Numbered from the stretch's first letter, positions 36,964-50,859 are shown. The stretch: 64,000 bases of DNA from Echinostoma caproni (GCA_900618425.1 UZAN01039383.1:128557-192556); one strand, 5' to 3'. Numbers and translations are program-made. The notes: generated from the letters alone by a model not told the origin.

Positions 36964-38499
36964 TGAGTGGTTCTTTCTTGGAGAGACGAAGGTTTCCTTC
37001 TTCGGAGTGAGCTGAATATTTTTATCGATTTACTTTTCCGAATAACCAATGTCTTGCAGCGTTTGACGGATGAAGCGTTCTTCAGCCAGTGTGTCTCCTG
37101 AACAAATCTTCCGGGCTCCGAAGGTTAAGCACCGGACTGGATTACGTTTATATTTCAAAGCAAAAAAACTACAGAAGTTGATATATTGATCATTCCAAGT
37201 TTTCTTTATGTGGATCTGTATCCTCATCTTCGGCTATCTTCTTTCCCGGATACGGCTACATCCAGAACGGTCAATGTTGTTCGTTTCAACCTCTAAAGTG
37301 AATTCCAGTGATGGATGTGCTTCAATAAACGATTTCAGTGTCTTTGGATGCTACGTTTGCGACCGGTCAAAACTATAAGATCAACAGAATGCTACCGAGA
37401 TAATCCATGAACTCTCTCCGTCCCTTCTCCAACACAGTATGTTACAACCTTTCGTTTTTATCATTTGATGGATTATTCTGCACAAATTTATTCCGATTTA
37501 CTGACTAACCGATATTCCGATGAAATTTTGGTATGAACATGCATGCAGCTGTAAACTTCTGAATAAGGATTTGTGTAATCAGGCATTTTGTAATGAATAG
37601 TCGATATGTTGCACCAAACACTGAACAACAATAACAACCTCCTCAATGGCTTATCGCATTAAAGTGGTCTCCGGTTGCTAAGTGCTTATCAAGAAGTGAT
37701 CTTATACATCGATAACTTGTTTGACAGCACAGGTGAAAATCTCCAGATTCCGAAATTCGCTTAGGCGGATAAGGTGAGAAAACGGGGTTGGGAGTACCCA
37801 AACCTGCAACAGCCACTTTAACACTGATATACTAACACCAGTCAGAAAAGCTTGAATCCTCATTTGTCTATTCGGTATCATCCGTATGGTCCGAACTAGC
37901 GAATATCAGTACCACTGTCATCGTGTGGGGACTGAGCCTTTTTGAAATACATTAATCCAATAAGAGATTATGAAAGAAAGACGAATACAAGCTTCCTCAG
38001 TCAAATCAGGTGTAAGCAATCCATAAACAGCAAAGCGGCATCCGGTAATCACAAATAGTTCTTTTCTTGCTAACCACATGGAATTTGATCGTAAATTATA
38101 CATTTTAATCTCCTCAAGGATAAAATTGTATCAAAAAGTGACAGCGAGGTGAGATAGATGATAAAAGTCTAGATGGACCAAAGACATACTTGTAGCATAA
38201 TTAACTTAGACCATGGTTTTCATAAAAGTAACTTGTTTCGATGACAGTATACAGTTAAGAAAACGAGTCGGTGAGCGAACAATTGTTTTCGGATATTCCT
38301 AGACATGCTTTCACATATCATACAGTGAAAAATCTAACATAATGATAATCATTGGCTCAATTTATGGTCATTAATCGGAGGTAGAGAATAGAGATTTGTG
38401 CGTGTGAGTGTGAGTGTGCGTGCAAGAATGTTTAGCGTGTTAGTTGATGTGACCTTTCCCCACTTGGGTCAAGTGACACGTCATGTTCTGCCTTGATTT
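36964..38499. other. Gene-free stretch between two Penelope-like fragments
   Basis: Lies between the two related fragments on the minus strand. A GT-rich tract occurs near 38.40 kb. No coding region recognised. Confidence 0.5.
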
Positions 38500-38998
38500 T
38501 CACACCCGGTCAAGGCAATTGGAACGTCTGAACCAGTCCTTTTGGGCACACAGGTTGGGGTCTAGTAAGCGAACAGTGATCGCCTCAGCCATAGGTGGTG
38601 TCCAAAGTCGGGCCGTCCTCGATCGATTGAGTGGGATGCGATACACAACATTGAAAGCTTTCTCCGGTTCGATCTTGTGCCCGGTGTCGACGAGATGCCC
38701 CACGATCACGGTTAAGATACGGCCGGTTTTGCCTTGACTTAACCATCGCGAGTGGTGCTCATTAGCGCGCTGAGACAAACGCCTTACCGTACAACCTATG
38801 TAATATAAAGGAGTAGTATAAATGAGTAAACTATCATGGATGAGTTCAGTCTCCGCAGTTTGTCCTTCACGTGTATTCGCATTACGGGGGTGATGCAGAG
38901 GACACTGGTTTAAGTTTGGCTGCGTGGAAAAAGGAATTTACAACCGCACTGAGTAACTGAATTGGGCTCTGTGTGTCTCCTTTAAATGGAATCCTTAA
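38500..38998 (-). mobile_element. Penelope-like retroelement fragment, GIY-YIG endonuclease domain
   Basis: On the minus strand a frame runs GQTAETELIHDSLLIYTTPL, then LYYIGCTVRRLSQRANEHH, then VGHLVDTGHKIEPEKAFNV and AEAITVRLLDPNLCAQK. YYIG, the arginine of RRLSQR, EHH and the late glutamate AEA are the expected landmarks of a GIY-YIG nuclease C-terminal to a Penelope-like reverse transcriptase. The polymerase itself is absent (5'-truncated). The domain is nearly intact and less decayed than the copy at 10.3 kb. Confidence 0.8.
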
Positions 38999-39310
38999 TA
39001 ATAGATCTTTATTGACGTAAAACGTTCAAAAAATTGCCTTTATCACGAGCAAGTCACCACAGATGTGATGTTATTATCGCCTAAGGCAGAGTATGTAATT
39101 AAAGCATATTCAGTTGGGTAAAGGGGCTTATGGTCATTTAGCACTTCATTGCATTTCTTGAAAACCGAAATCCATATGCTGCATTCAATCGCCTCATCAC
39201 AGAGCGTAGCATAGTAGGTCACCTAATGATAAATCAATTAGGCTGATTAGAGATAGGAAATGTATCTTATTTCCGGACTTCCCTAGGACTTACTTGAGCA
39301 TGGTACCTGT

Positions 39311-39333
39311 ACACACACACACACACACACACA
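39311..39333. repeat. (AC)n microsatellite
   Basis: About eleven AC units; a second AC tract lies some 250 bases further right. Confidence 0.95.
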
Positions 39334-39587
39334 AACATGCGCACCATCTTCTGCAACGTGCATCCGCAAGTGAAATTATTTTTAACCCAACAATTCCTCA
39401 GATTAAATGAGGAAGAAGGTGGCGTCTGTGCCATGAAAACCTAACATCCAACAGTCTCGTTCATCTAGTGCACATTTTAAGAGTACAGCTGCATATGTAC
39501 TGTCTCACACACACGGCCTCAAGGGTGAACGTAGACACGGGTTTCGACATAGATGCACTCACCCACGCATGCGAATGCTTATAGACG

Positions 39588-39613
<26 letters not shown>
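39588..39613. repeat. (CA)n microsatellite
   Basis: About thirteen CA units. Confidence 0.95.
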
Positions 39614-39619
<6 letters not shown>

Positions 39620-42600
39620 AGACTCGCATGCCCGAAAACACCCTAGTGCAGAGATGTCCGTCTTAGACGACCACAACGGCATTATCTTATCACTGTTTCA
39701 ATACAAACAGGGAAGTTCAATTATGCTAGTCAAACCAAATTGGTTTCGGCTTTCATGCATGACGAAAATATTGGATGCAGTGGTCCATGAACGAGACTCA
39801 TTTGCAGTGTTGGTTATGCACAAATAGGCATGTGTCTTGTACCGGTTGATTTAATTCAGTTTGCAGTTTTGTGAACTTTTTTAAAAACCTAAGACCAAGT
39901 TGTTTTTCTTGCAAAAGAAAATACAAATAGTTGGAATAACACGAGGCATGCAGTTTACTTATCGAGTATCTGGTGCTCAGTAAAATTACTCTCTATAGAT
40001 CGTAACAGTGTGTGTGACACAGATGAATAAACTTAATCGTCCCATCAAAAGCTGCAAACAGTAACCCTGGATAAGCATAGCCCATGCTAAATGAATTGTA
40101 CCAGCGCTAGTAAAATAATCGGCCATTTATTGGTTGTCAGGGTAACTCTAGCTTGCCAAAATACATACGTTGAACAAAGGAATTGTCTGTACCGAGTGTT
40201 GTCTTGCCGTGTACACCGGAATCATTCGTCTTGTACTAGAAACTTAAATTGTACTCTGCAGGTTGTGTGCCACGCTGTCAGGAAAAACACAGCCAACTTA
40301 GAAAACAAACAACTGGACAGTATCACATGGGGATGGAAAGACGCAGGACTGTCTTGTTGCCAATCGACCAATGTTAAACGGACGAACAACCACATTATTT
40401 ATTCGACAGTACTTCCGGAAACAAAAGGGGCTTTCGGAGGTTATCCCGTGTGCATCTCACGAAGTTAATCTAACTAGCTCGTGGCCATAGCACACTGAAG
40501 TTCTTTTCTATTGAGGCAAGCGAGAAGTATACCAATAAGTGTATTTCACAAAGTATTCCTCATATAAACGGTAATAAGTGTTTTTTATGTAAGTTTAATG
40601 AACAGCTTTATACCTTTGCCAGTAAATTACCAGAAACTCAAACAGATATGACTCGTTCCCCCGCTGCACAATATACTCAACTCTTGTTCTTCATATCTGC
40701 GGTGAATTATCAACTCTTATAATTCTCTTTTTGGCAAGCGCTACCGGTAAAAGGCGATTCCGTTCATATATCGAAAGTCTGACACTTACTAAAAACAGAA
40801 ATCATTTGTGCACCAAAGCAATCTTGTCTATAATGAATCCGACTGAGTCCGACTGCTTGGGGCGTGTTTTGTTAATCGTGTTAGATTTGCAGTTATGATT
40901 TTACTACGCAGCCGTATATAAAATAAAATGTTTATTTGGTTGATCAGCAATCAAGCAAAGAGTAAACTTGGATTCTTGACATGTGTCTACGTTTATCTAT
41001 TCACACTGTTCATAATGACCAGCATTATTCGAACAGCCCATTTACCGTGTTTATTCATGTTTTGATCTGTTCCGTAAATTTATACCATCTAGACCAAGCG
41101 GTATAGGCAGTGTTTTTCAGTAAATACACTAGACAGCACATTTATCATTCATTTAGTACACTTTTTGCGTATGCACGTGGTTGACAGTGTTATTTTAGGT
41201 ATGTTGATTTTTTAATTGGACTACATCGTAACCCAAAGTTTCGCCTTTCCAGTCAGAAAACTGTAGTAGTGTATAAAGACTTCGCCTTTAAGACTGGACA
41301 CTTCCCAGAGTTGCGGGCTCTCCACACTCAACAAAAGTGATCTCCATGGGCCACAGGGTCGCCGCTGTACTCAGCAAGCTCTTGTACAAATTCCAGTGGA
41401 TGATTTGTGAGATGGGTATCAAAGCCTCTTATCAGATATGCATTTACCATGGCTTCTACAAAATAACTAAGATAAACCTAAAGGCCGGAATTGCCACTGT
41501 TTCTCTCACAGAAATCTGCAAAAAGCTTCATTATTGGAACACCCAGTTAGAATTTTACAAGGTTTTTTCTTTCTAAAATAGCTTAACAAAAACACTTTTT
41601 AGAGTGGAGGTTTCAAACTTTTCAAAGTTCTTCAAATGCCGTACTCGATTAGCTCTTCACGTCTTTACTGCTCCCTTCCACTTCATCTTACTAGCCCTTG
41701 AATTTGAAAAGGAAGCTGTTCGACTAATTTTGTAGAATTAAATAAGATCACTACTGGCTTTGACGAGCCTCAATTGCTTTGTATGCCTTGCTCAGTTGAC
41801 GTCAAATATTCAACATTTGATTGCTGATAGAGGTAAACTATTTTAATGATTAATAAACGATTATTTGACGACTGTATTGTGATAGCATGTTACGATGTTC
41901 TACACAGGATGCCCCAAATAGGGTACTACCATTCTCTTTTAGAGTTGGTTAAGGCATCATCTACCAAGCTGTGGTTGTCTTTCCAATAGTAACAATAGTG
42001 AACAAAACTAACCGGGCTTCTAATCATCTCATAAGACTGAATTTCCAAGAATTTTTCATTATCACTTTTGGAAGCGTGACAGATGCAGGACACAGCCGCA
42101 TGACAGTCCCCAAGGAACTGATCGCCCCGGTCCGATCCTCGTCATTGGATTATCTATCGTTGTAATTTACCTGCGTTCTTACCACTGATTTGGGCGTTTG
42201 CTTTTATTCTACATTTTATTGAACGTTTTGTATTAATCTGCATGCTACTTCACTGGTCTCCCTTCATATTTCTTTCTTTCCTCATTAATAACTTTTTGAT
42301 TGATGTTCACACTTTAAATGCCTTTCTGGTTTACAGTTAAGTTGATGGTTATCATTAAATAGACCAATAGTATACATGATGTTATCTACCCGATAAATTA
42401 AATTGATTATTTAAAGTTCTTTACTTATTATTTTGCTGAGAGATGCCTCCTTTTTCTCACACTCCTTGCCTTACTTATATAAATGTCAGTTTTTCCTACT
42501 CTCTTTTAAAAATATCTGAGAAGAAATGCAACAAGAAAATCATTTTCTGAAGATTCTTTGCTTCATGGTGTGCAGGTAAAGATTGATTCATGAATTTTAA

Positions 42601-43654
42601 CCAGTTCATAAACATCTAACATTTATTACTATTAGGTACGGTAAACAAGGATACGTTTAGCTATCGAGAACTTACTTACATATATTATTAATATTTTGAT
42701 TGACATCAGGGCTAATGAAATTCAACGGAAATCCTAATATTGTATTTTCAATAAATTAATTTGGATTTTATTGGTTGGTAATTAACACATGAATCTAATC
42801 GAACATGAATTAACACAAAATACGCAAAAGTAGTAACCGATTGCTTCTATTTAAGCAATTAGGAAACATTTTCGAAAGATTCCTGTCAAACTGTCTGAGT
42901 GTAATTTCCAGAAACCTATGAGTTACAATTGTGTTTTGAGTCAAGACACTGTAGCATTGATAGTGTAGCTTTCAGAAGTGTTTTCGTATCAATGACTTGT
43001 GCTGGAACATTTTGACTAAAAGCGAAAATTGGATTATTCAGTGTAATGTTTGACTTGAATTAACACTGTGATTCAATGCTCCACTTTGAATGAATTGGTC
43101 GTGAGATTATCGGCTCCTTCTAGCTCACCTCGTTGCTATTTTTTTCTTTCTTTCACCCCATTTTTACAGAAAACATATAATGGAGATAAACTGTGTTCAT
43201 GAAGGATGAAGCACACAATCCAAGGGCTGCCACATGAGGTAGGTGGGGAAAGTTTAACAACTTTTGTGGTAAGATTCTGATATGCATCAATCAGGGCGAT
43301 AAGCTGGTGATCCTAATCACTTCACGACTGCTGTCTTGAAAGAGAATCACAATTACCCAATTTTCGTTGATCGTTTCTCAGTCGTTCTTGGTGTCACCTA
43401 TCGAATTGGTACAAATTCTCTTACCGTTTGCAGTGTGGATGGTTTTTATCCGGATCTTTCATCGTAACCCATGTGAGGCTCCATCTGATATATCATTTAT
43501 ATACCCTGGAGTTTTGACGCATCTGAGCAGTAAAGTTATGACGTTTCATGTTGAGAATATTAAACATTCAATAGCCTCGCTAAGCCTCTGTAGCCTCTCT
43601 CTGTAAGTTGGATGGGTAATTCGAATGTGAAAATATCGGAGCTATCGGTGTGGC

Positions 43655-43740
43655 CTCGTAGCTCAATTGCTAGAGCTTTCACTGCAAAAAGCGGAGGTGG
43701 CGTCCATGCGTGGGTTCGAATCCTAACTAGGCTACTACTG
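43655..43740 (+). mobile_element. tRNA-like SINE head
   Basis: Contains a good A box (tagctcaattgctagag), a paired D-arm (GCTC with GAGC) and a perfect B box (gggttcgaatcc). The acceptor stem has a mismatch and a wobble, and the anticodon stem is only about 3 bp around an 8-base loop. It is therefore a tRNA relic, most likely the head of a SINE of another subfamily, rather than a working tRNA gene. Confidence 0.5.
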
Positions 43741-44727
43741 ACTTTTTCACAATTTCAACAGAAAACTTCAACCTACCAAACAGCAATTATGAATTTGTAT
43801 TCAATGCTATGGCCTACACATACATCTTAGACTGTTTCTAAAAAATGGATGAAATTTTGAGAAATTGACCCACTGAAGCTTCTCAGCGGCCTTAATAGTC
43901 GATTTTGATCTTTTTATTGATGTGATTAGAACGGGCTGCCATTCACTTTCATATAATAGTTATTTTTATAATAATTCTTTCACGGCTGAAAGCATTGTCG
44001 TAAGTAATTTTGCGGTATCAGCAACCGACAACTGAGTAGCGCGTAAAACTTAGACAACACCAAAATGCATCTGATCAAAACCGGTTTATCAGCGTGGGAC
44101 GCTGAAACAAATTTAGGGTAAAAATAGTACGGAATGCAAAAATCTGATTTTAAACTATGAGATAATCCAGTAAAACATTCCCCCACAAAATCGCGGTAAC
44201 CAATGATAAAAACAAACGTCACGTGACAAAAAGAGTGAATTTGATCCAATTCTATGCGTAGAAGAACCTCTGAGCTTCAATGTGCCCATTCAAATGTCTT
44301 GTGGGTGTTCTCCCGTATTTGATGACTTGTCCAGGACAACCAAATGTGTGTAATCAAATCAGGTGAAGCTGAACATCCGGTCCTGTCAGCGTGTGTGTAT
44401 TTGAATCAATGCTGTCAGATGCATTTTCCAAGTATCATTCAAGTTTGTGCATGTGAACGCCCGGGTTAGTGGAACCAGAAAATCGTGGCGTTGGCGCAAC
44501 GATCGACCAGATTCTATGATGGAATGTATCCAATGAGCGGTCTGCGCAGAAATAAAAACGGATGCAATCGAGAAGTTTGGAAACGTCAGTCAATGAGGGT
44601 ATATGCTGAGCTGCTCACAAGCAACATTTCCAATGCATTGGTGAATGAAATGAAAAAAACCTTGTATTCTGTTGCTTAGCAATCCTTGTGTTCCAGATTG
44701 AGATAGTTTTCATTTCAGCTATTTCAG

Positions 44728-44795
44728 GCTACAGTGGTCGCCAAACGTTCTACCCGGAGGTCGTGTGTTTGAACCTCAGCACTCTCACTACCTTT
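44728..44795 (+). mobile_element. Possible SINE head fragment
   Basis: A segment reading gtggtcgcc, then cggaggtcgtgtgtttgaac, has the spacing of a tRNA-like A and B box and resembles the heads of the SINEs in this window. The hammerhead cassette is absent. Confidence 0.35.
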
Positions 44796-46593
44796 CTTCC
44801 TAATGACCTTTAAACTGACTACTTTTCCTTTCTGATAATTATTGTTCCATCACACATTCAACAAGTTAAGAAGTTAAGAATACATCCGGTGGCATCGTTT
44901 ATGGAGCTTATACTTCAAATTTTGGTATGATGACCCAAAACGAGCAACCGAATGCCCCTTCATGCGAATCGGTTCTCATCCGCGGTCCGTACTATTTCGG
45001 TGTCCCAGCTTAGCCTTGATCTGCGAACCTTCGGAGTGGGACAGAACTCTTTTACTCCGGAAGTTCGCTATCGATAATCTGAACAGAGGCACGAACACCG
45101 AAGTTTGTTTATTGGAAATCAGAAAGACTTATGAACTCCAATAACACGTAGATTTATTTGATCATCCTTCAGACATTATGTTTTCACGTGATTCTCGGTT
45201 CATTTAGTCAACCAAACTGAAATGATGGAATTTCTCTCATCAAAGCTGATCAGTATCGCATACCCACTAACCTGACCGGTATTTTTCATTCAGATTCCTC
45301 AACTGAAAGGCTTGTGTGTTAGCCCTGTACAAACCAGCTCATACCAAGGCTAGTCCGCAATTTCAGCATGACTGGATGAACTGAACATTTTGGATAAGGT
45401 TTAAATGTATAGGATTATGAATCACATCCCCATCATTTTTCCCAAGTCACTTCCCACAATGTCAGACAGACTATGGTGTGCATGTAAGAGGGACATCATT
45501 TGTGAAACACACACACACGAGCCCTTTTTGATCCTGTTGAAATTCTTCACCTTTATTCGGAAGGGGGGGAGCGGACGTTCCCGATGACGAACTCTCAATG
45601 GTAAAACCGATTGAGGCGGGAAACCAACAAAGTCTACAAATAATCATTTGGTTTTTAGACGTGCTTTTTATTGTCTTTATATACACCCACAGCTTTCGCG
45701 ATTGAACTCACTTATCCTCCAGCAATGTTAATTTTCATGCTTATCTACTACATTTAGTGCATAATGAAGCTATCCCGTTCAGGGCATAATGCAAGATGAT
45801 TGTTCGGAACAAAACCACTGAAAGGAGTGATAAGATTTACCGAGCTCCGAACAAAAGAATCTGCATGGTTATTAAGGGAGCAAACGTTTGCCTTTTGAAC
45901 TAAAAAGGCTTTTCTGAGCTTACATTGCTGTCAAATGCATGACCGTAAATTGATAATAAAAACACATTATGATGCCACCAGAATACATGTAAACAAAAAA
46001 GTTAGCAACTGGATGATATTCAGCCCGTATTGAATAAAGATTTCTGGCATCATCCAAACGGAATTCCAAAGAAGTGGATTAAATAGAGAATGCGCTCAAA
46101 ATAAGCACCATTACGTTCATCAAACTGGCCACACTCTACCTCTGAGAGTGAACGTAGTGGTTATCCTCTTTTTTCGAGATTTCAAAGTCGTAGTTTACGA
46201 ACAGAAATAAAGTACACCTATTCGTTTAGGAAATGTTTGTACAAAAGGTCAAGGTTTTGTGAACGAAACGAACACTAATGAGGAAATCAGAACTCCGTGA
46301 AAGGTCAAGTATTATACAGTTGGCATTCACCGCCACGGTTAACCAAAGTCATAATTCAGTTTAACACGAAGCAAAGGCATTCATCATTCACGGAACATCA
46401 CTTCGTGCATGAACAAGGCTCGATCAAAGTATTTTCAACCTTAAAGGAGCCAGGTGGGTGTTGTTTACATTTAGAATGACTTGGATCAGGAATTAGGCGT
46501 TGATGTGAACTAAATAATTGACTATGTGTACTGGAAAGAAAAAGTGAATAAAGAACATAGTAAAACGATGAACACTATTCGCACATTGATTGG

Positions 46594-46596
<3 letters not shown>

Positions 46597-46633
<37 letters not shown>
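46597..46633. repeat. (TA)n microsatellite, longest in the window
   Basis: About eighteen uninterrupted TA units. Confidence 0.95.
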
Positions 46634-46635
<2 letters not shown>

Positions 46636-47091
46636 TGAACAGTTTCATCACCTACCTGGTGACAAAGTTGTCAGCATCCCTTCGAAATCATAACATACAT
46701 AACAGTTTTATTCATTTCTCATCGAACTCTTATTAACTCAAACCAGTATGATAAACGGTGGGATGGATGCCTGACAATTTATGAAAGCCTATTGTACACT
46801 CAGGGGAATTGAAACTTTACGCCCCGAAAATTGACGCGGGCTATCCACATCAGAAATCGCTAGGATAACATTTGGTAGTACAGTTAGATTCTGAATGAAA
46901 CTTACTTTCTTGATTGAAAACTCCCGAGAAGAAACCACACGAATCTTTTGACGAATTCAGATCGCTGATATCAAGATCAAACATGAAGTATTGAGCAAAT
47001 CTTTTCAAGAAACGAACAAATTAGTTTAACTCAATAGTTGGCGATGTCTGAAGCAAGGATTGCTGCGATGAAGCCATTCATTTCTCCTTTG

Positions 47092-47118
47092 TATATATAT
47101 AAATATATATATATATAT
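47092..47118. repeat. (TA)n microsatellite, interrupted
   Basis: TA units broken once by an extra A. Confidence 0.9.
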
Positions 47119-48389
47119 TTACCGAACTCGTGCAACACCCTTTCAACACATTTTTCCTCCCAACGCCTAGACTTTGTGGTCTCATTCATGGGATTGAAAA
47201 TCATAGTCTCCCACATCAGACGTAACAAATTTTGTAATAATATCCACTTATGTCATTACTGCTATTAGTCGAATTCCATTAAAATTTGGCATTGCTCGAT
47301 TTCGACAAAGGTTGCAGGTGCATCAGTTGTAAAATAACAAAGTCATGGTAAGAAAGACGAATAGAATTTATTTGTCGAAATGACTCATAGACTTCATACA
47401 TGTCTTGTACTTTCATCTTGTTCGAGTTTTACTTTTCCTTCTTCATTTGTGTGCACTGGAAGCAGTCGCTTTTGCGTGAAGTCCACCAAGTTTACTGTGA
47501 AATAGAATTCGCCAGTTTCTTAAAATACATACGGATAATCAGTGAGTAGTTTGTAGCCAAATAATTTATTAATTTATATAAGCTAATACATTTTCATTTA
47601 CTCATTTACCGTACAGTGAATAAAAAGAGCTAGGCTGTTTAGAATAGCTGTGTTTAACCGTATAAACACTTCCATGAAAAAGGAAGCATTTGTTAGAATG
47701 GATGCGGTTCCAAGCAGCTTTACATACAATAATTTCCAAATCTGAGCTGTAGCTTTCGAAGGACTACAAATTTTATCGCAGCACTCCAGGTCGTACAAAT
47801 TGAAACGGTAATGCAAGACAACTAAGAACATGTAAGTGGGAGTTGAAATCCAGAATTATTACATTTTACCCAAAACCATCAATATACAAGTATGATATTG
47901 GAGACTAAAATGTATTCCCAAAATGAGAGTGATGTTGCACAAGATTGATCAGTGCTTGTGAATTTATTCATTTAAGGCTATAAAACTAAACTAAGCTTGG
48001 CCCGGATGTGAAAAACACGCTACGGTTGCCCCTTTCTGATCGATGCGCCGGATCATTGTCTGCAAAGGACGTTAGTTATTTTGATTTTTTTGAATGATAG
48101 AAACCGTTCGGTATGAAATGTATGTCTATGGATATGTATGTATATGTTTACCGTAAACGTATTATTGTTGTTTTGAATAAGGGAAGACTCCCAGAAGCAC
48201 ATGCTTATTTGGCAAGAACGTATCGTGCGCATTTCCTATTGCATCGGTAAGCCTTGGATGGAAGAACTATCCAAAGAGAAAGATATTTCCGTAGTATAGG
48301 TCTAAAGCCAATTGAATATTGCTCTCCTGGATTTCAAGTACGTAGGATAAATTCAGCATCCTATTTATTATGAACTGTCCCAATTCGAT

Positions 48390-48640
48390 TTATGACTTAA
48401 CTTCATTGTAAATAACGCCTGGTGCATGGCGCGTGCGTTCTGTGCACATATACGTTGGAGTCACGTGTGCACAAAATTCGATTCGAACCAAACCATCAAA
48501 GCAAACGCACTCATATGTAGTTAATGTTTTCCTCCCCTTCTGTTCAATGCAGTAAATTAATTCATTGCCAATTAAACCGCGGTAGACGAATTGTCCATCG
48601 ATTGAAACGCATTGTGGAACCGAGCGCATTGCCTGTTATA
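48390..48640 (-). CDS. Possible exon, cysteine-containing, unknown function
   Basis: On the minus strand a frame opens after an acceptor-like ccctataacag and reads CVSIDGQFVYRGLIGNELIY, then a further run with five more cysteines, ending near a GTTAAGT that could be a donor just before a TAA. GC content is higher than in the flanks. The overlapping plus-strand frame (48524-48817) is also open, so strand is not certain. I do not recognise the family. Confidence 0.25.
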
Positions 48641-50264
48641 GGGAGCGCTTCACAGAAAGCATTGCATTTAAGTATGAGGCTTGGTTGCAAAAGTGAGGTA
48701 GAGAGACTGTCTGCTGGTGCAACTCAAAAGCCAACAGTAGCAGCAACAACAGTAACGTGCATAACTGTCGGTCGCATTCTGATTCAAATGTTTGCTTTTA
48801 TGATAAAGCATGATTGACAAGTTTTAATTTGCGACAAATAACCACCCTGAAATGAAGTGAAATATTGGGAAAGCGAAAAACAATGCCAAGGTTTTTTGAG
48901 GTTTTTAGTGGGGTTGTGTTTGCATTTAGACACGTTCACCAACGATTTTGATTAGCTATGGAAGTTGAGTTTGTTTTGAGAATACCCAGCCGGAACGTCC
49001 AAGTTGATTAGACACATACTTTCAACAATGAGACGAACAATGGACCAAAATGGAATTCTTTCAAACTTGCAAGTATTTTGGTGATAAAGCACTCCGAGTC
49101 AGTTTTTGCTCTGAGGAACAAAAACTCGCAACTATTTTAACACTAATATGCTTCAGATAGTAGGGGGTTGAATTATTAATTGAGAATAAATGTGAAATAG
49201 CACATTACTATTGATGAAAATGTGCACAAATGTACCTTAAGAAGACATTCTTTATACAGTAAACAGTTGCGTGATATTACCCAGTTAAATCAATGGGAAT
49301 TTAAACATACCTCATATCAAAAATTATGTGAACGACTTCATTCAGGTATACGTGTCTCTACTTATCCACCTATCTCAGGGCAGGTCACATATTACGGAAT
49401 CCCATCGAATTTCTTCTCATCGGGTCCCTCGTCCAATGATTGAAACGCAACATTTCAACGAATAATGATTTTTGTTTCCATAGGGGATTTTATTGGAAAA
49501 AACAGAAACCAGTAAATATATAATCTTCTGTGATACAAGCAGGTTCAGGATGTTTAAAATCAATCACGCATTATCCAGATATTCTGTGATATACAATGTT
49601 CAGACATACTGCATTCATTTCATCAAGAGCGAAATGGTTGGCTGAATCAATGAACTTCCGAGAAGAGGGATCATTACACGAGCACAACACATCGACAGTG
49701 AGCCTTTGAATTCGCATGATTATTGATCATTATCACCGTTTATGTTAATTTATACTACCGTCGCAACCGGTCCCTTTCAGAGCATTACGCTTATCTAAAC
49801 GTGGGTTAGTTCCGTACTATCTTTATAGGGTTGCTACAAAAATTATGTGCTTTTTCAGTATAAAAATTGGATGAGACCAATAAAATGATAGTTTGAGAAA
49901 TTTCCAATCGCCATAAATGGAAACATTGTAGTCTTTGAGAGGCACATATGCGAGAAAATTTTCATTCCCTTTAAAAGCGAATTAGATTGATTAAACTTTT
50001 CACTGATACCAAGCAATCAAATATAAAGTTTACTGTTATACGAGTCAGTCCCACATTTTGGATAACACTGCTTCTTCCGTGCTGAAATCTTACTCTGCAA
50101 CATCGCTTAATTATCCCTAACTGTTCATGCTTGTGTAACCATCTAGGCAATATGATTGATTGTTTGGGCAACAATATGTTGCTGCATTGGATTGTACTTA
50201 CCATGTAGAAGTTAGATTTACTGTACAATAAATACGGAAGTAACTAGTATAGTGATTTATACTG
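48641..50264. other. Gene-free stretch
   Basis: No supported gene or element between the candidate exon at 48.4-48.6 kb and the LINE fragment. Confidence 0.5.
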
Positions 50265-50770
50265 ACCGGAAAGAGGCTACTTCTATCCTCACACTCCTGA
50301 GTGACCAGTTGGAAATCGTCTATCAATTTACTTATCTCGGGAGTTGTTTCAGCTCAAGAGGACTAACGTAGGAAATATCAGCGCTTATACGCAAGGCTCT
50401 GATGGTTTTCGCCAAACTGCGCCACATGAGGTGCCGAGGTGATCTCGGTCTCCTTTAGGGATGCTGAGTTTGCAATGCCACAATAAGTACTGTCTTGTTC
50501 TACGGCTACGAGAGTTGACCCCTCCAAGCAGAAAGCATATGAAGCATATGTCTCTGCCAATCGTTGCCTTTGTTGCCTCGCCAGAATACTTTGGCAACAG
50601 ACAGTCACCAATAACGAGGTTCGCCGAAGAATCTTCACCTCAGACAATCCCAATCGTGACTGAGACCGGTCATCCCGCTCTCACCTTGGGGTCCCAAGGA
50701 CTGCAAACATATGTGGCTTGAGACACTGGCAAATGCAGCTGGTAATCGGCATCAATGGCGCACCTGTTGC
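50265..50770 (+). mobile_element. LINE fragment (RTE-like), reverse transcriptase C-terminus, decayed
   Basis: The plus frame reads LEIVYQFTYLGSCFSSRG, then EISALIRKALMVFAKLRHM, and later ATISTVLFYGYES, followed by a frame-shifted tail. FTYLGS, then E-I-x-x-x-I-x-K-A, then V-L-x-Y-G-x-E-x is the signature after the polymerase palm in RTE and related LINEs. At least four in-frame stops show it is dead. Clade assignment within LINEs is tentative. Confidence 0.7.
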
Positions 50771-50859
50771 GAGAATCTGATTCGCATTTTTTCATTTTCA
50801 CGTTTCTTTTTTAAAAATTGCGGATTATTTTCCGATTCTAGTTAAATGGTTAATTGTTG

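Larger units (their letters stand above)
38999..43654. other. Gene-free stretch with two AC microsatellites
   Basis: A 125-codon plus-strand open frame at 40091-40468 has no recognisable domain, signal or splice support. Otherwise nothing beyond the microsatellites. Confidence 0.5.
44796..48389. other. Gene-free stretch with TA microsatellites
   Basis: Two TA tracts at 46.6 and 47.1 kb; no supported gene. Confidence 0.5.

Noticed and set aside
40091..40468. 125-codon plus-strand open frame
   Set aside because: No domain, no signal peptide and no clear splice sites; a length expected by chance in AT-rich DNA of this size.
43655..43740. Functional tRNA gene (anticodon GCA would suggest cysteine)
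   Set aside because: The anticodon stem is too short, the loop has eight bases and the acceptor stem has a mismatch; better explained as a SINE head.
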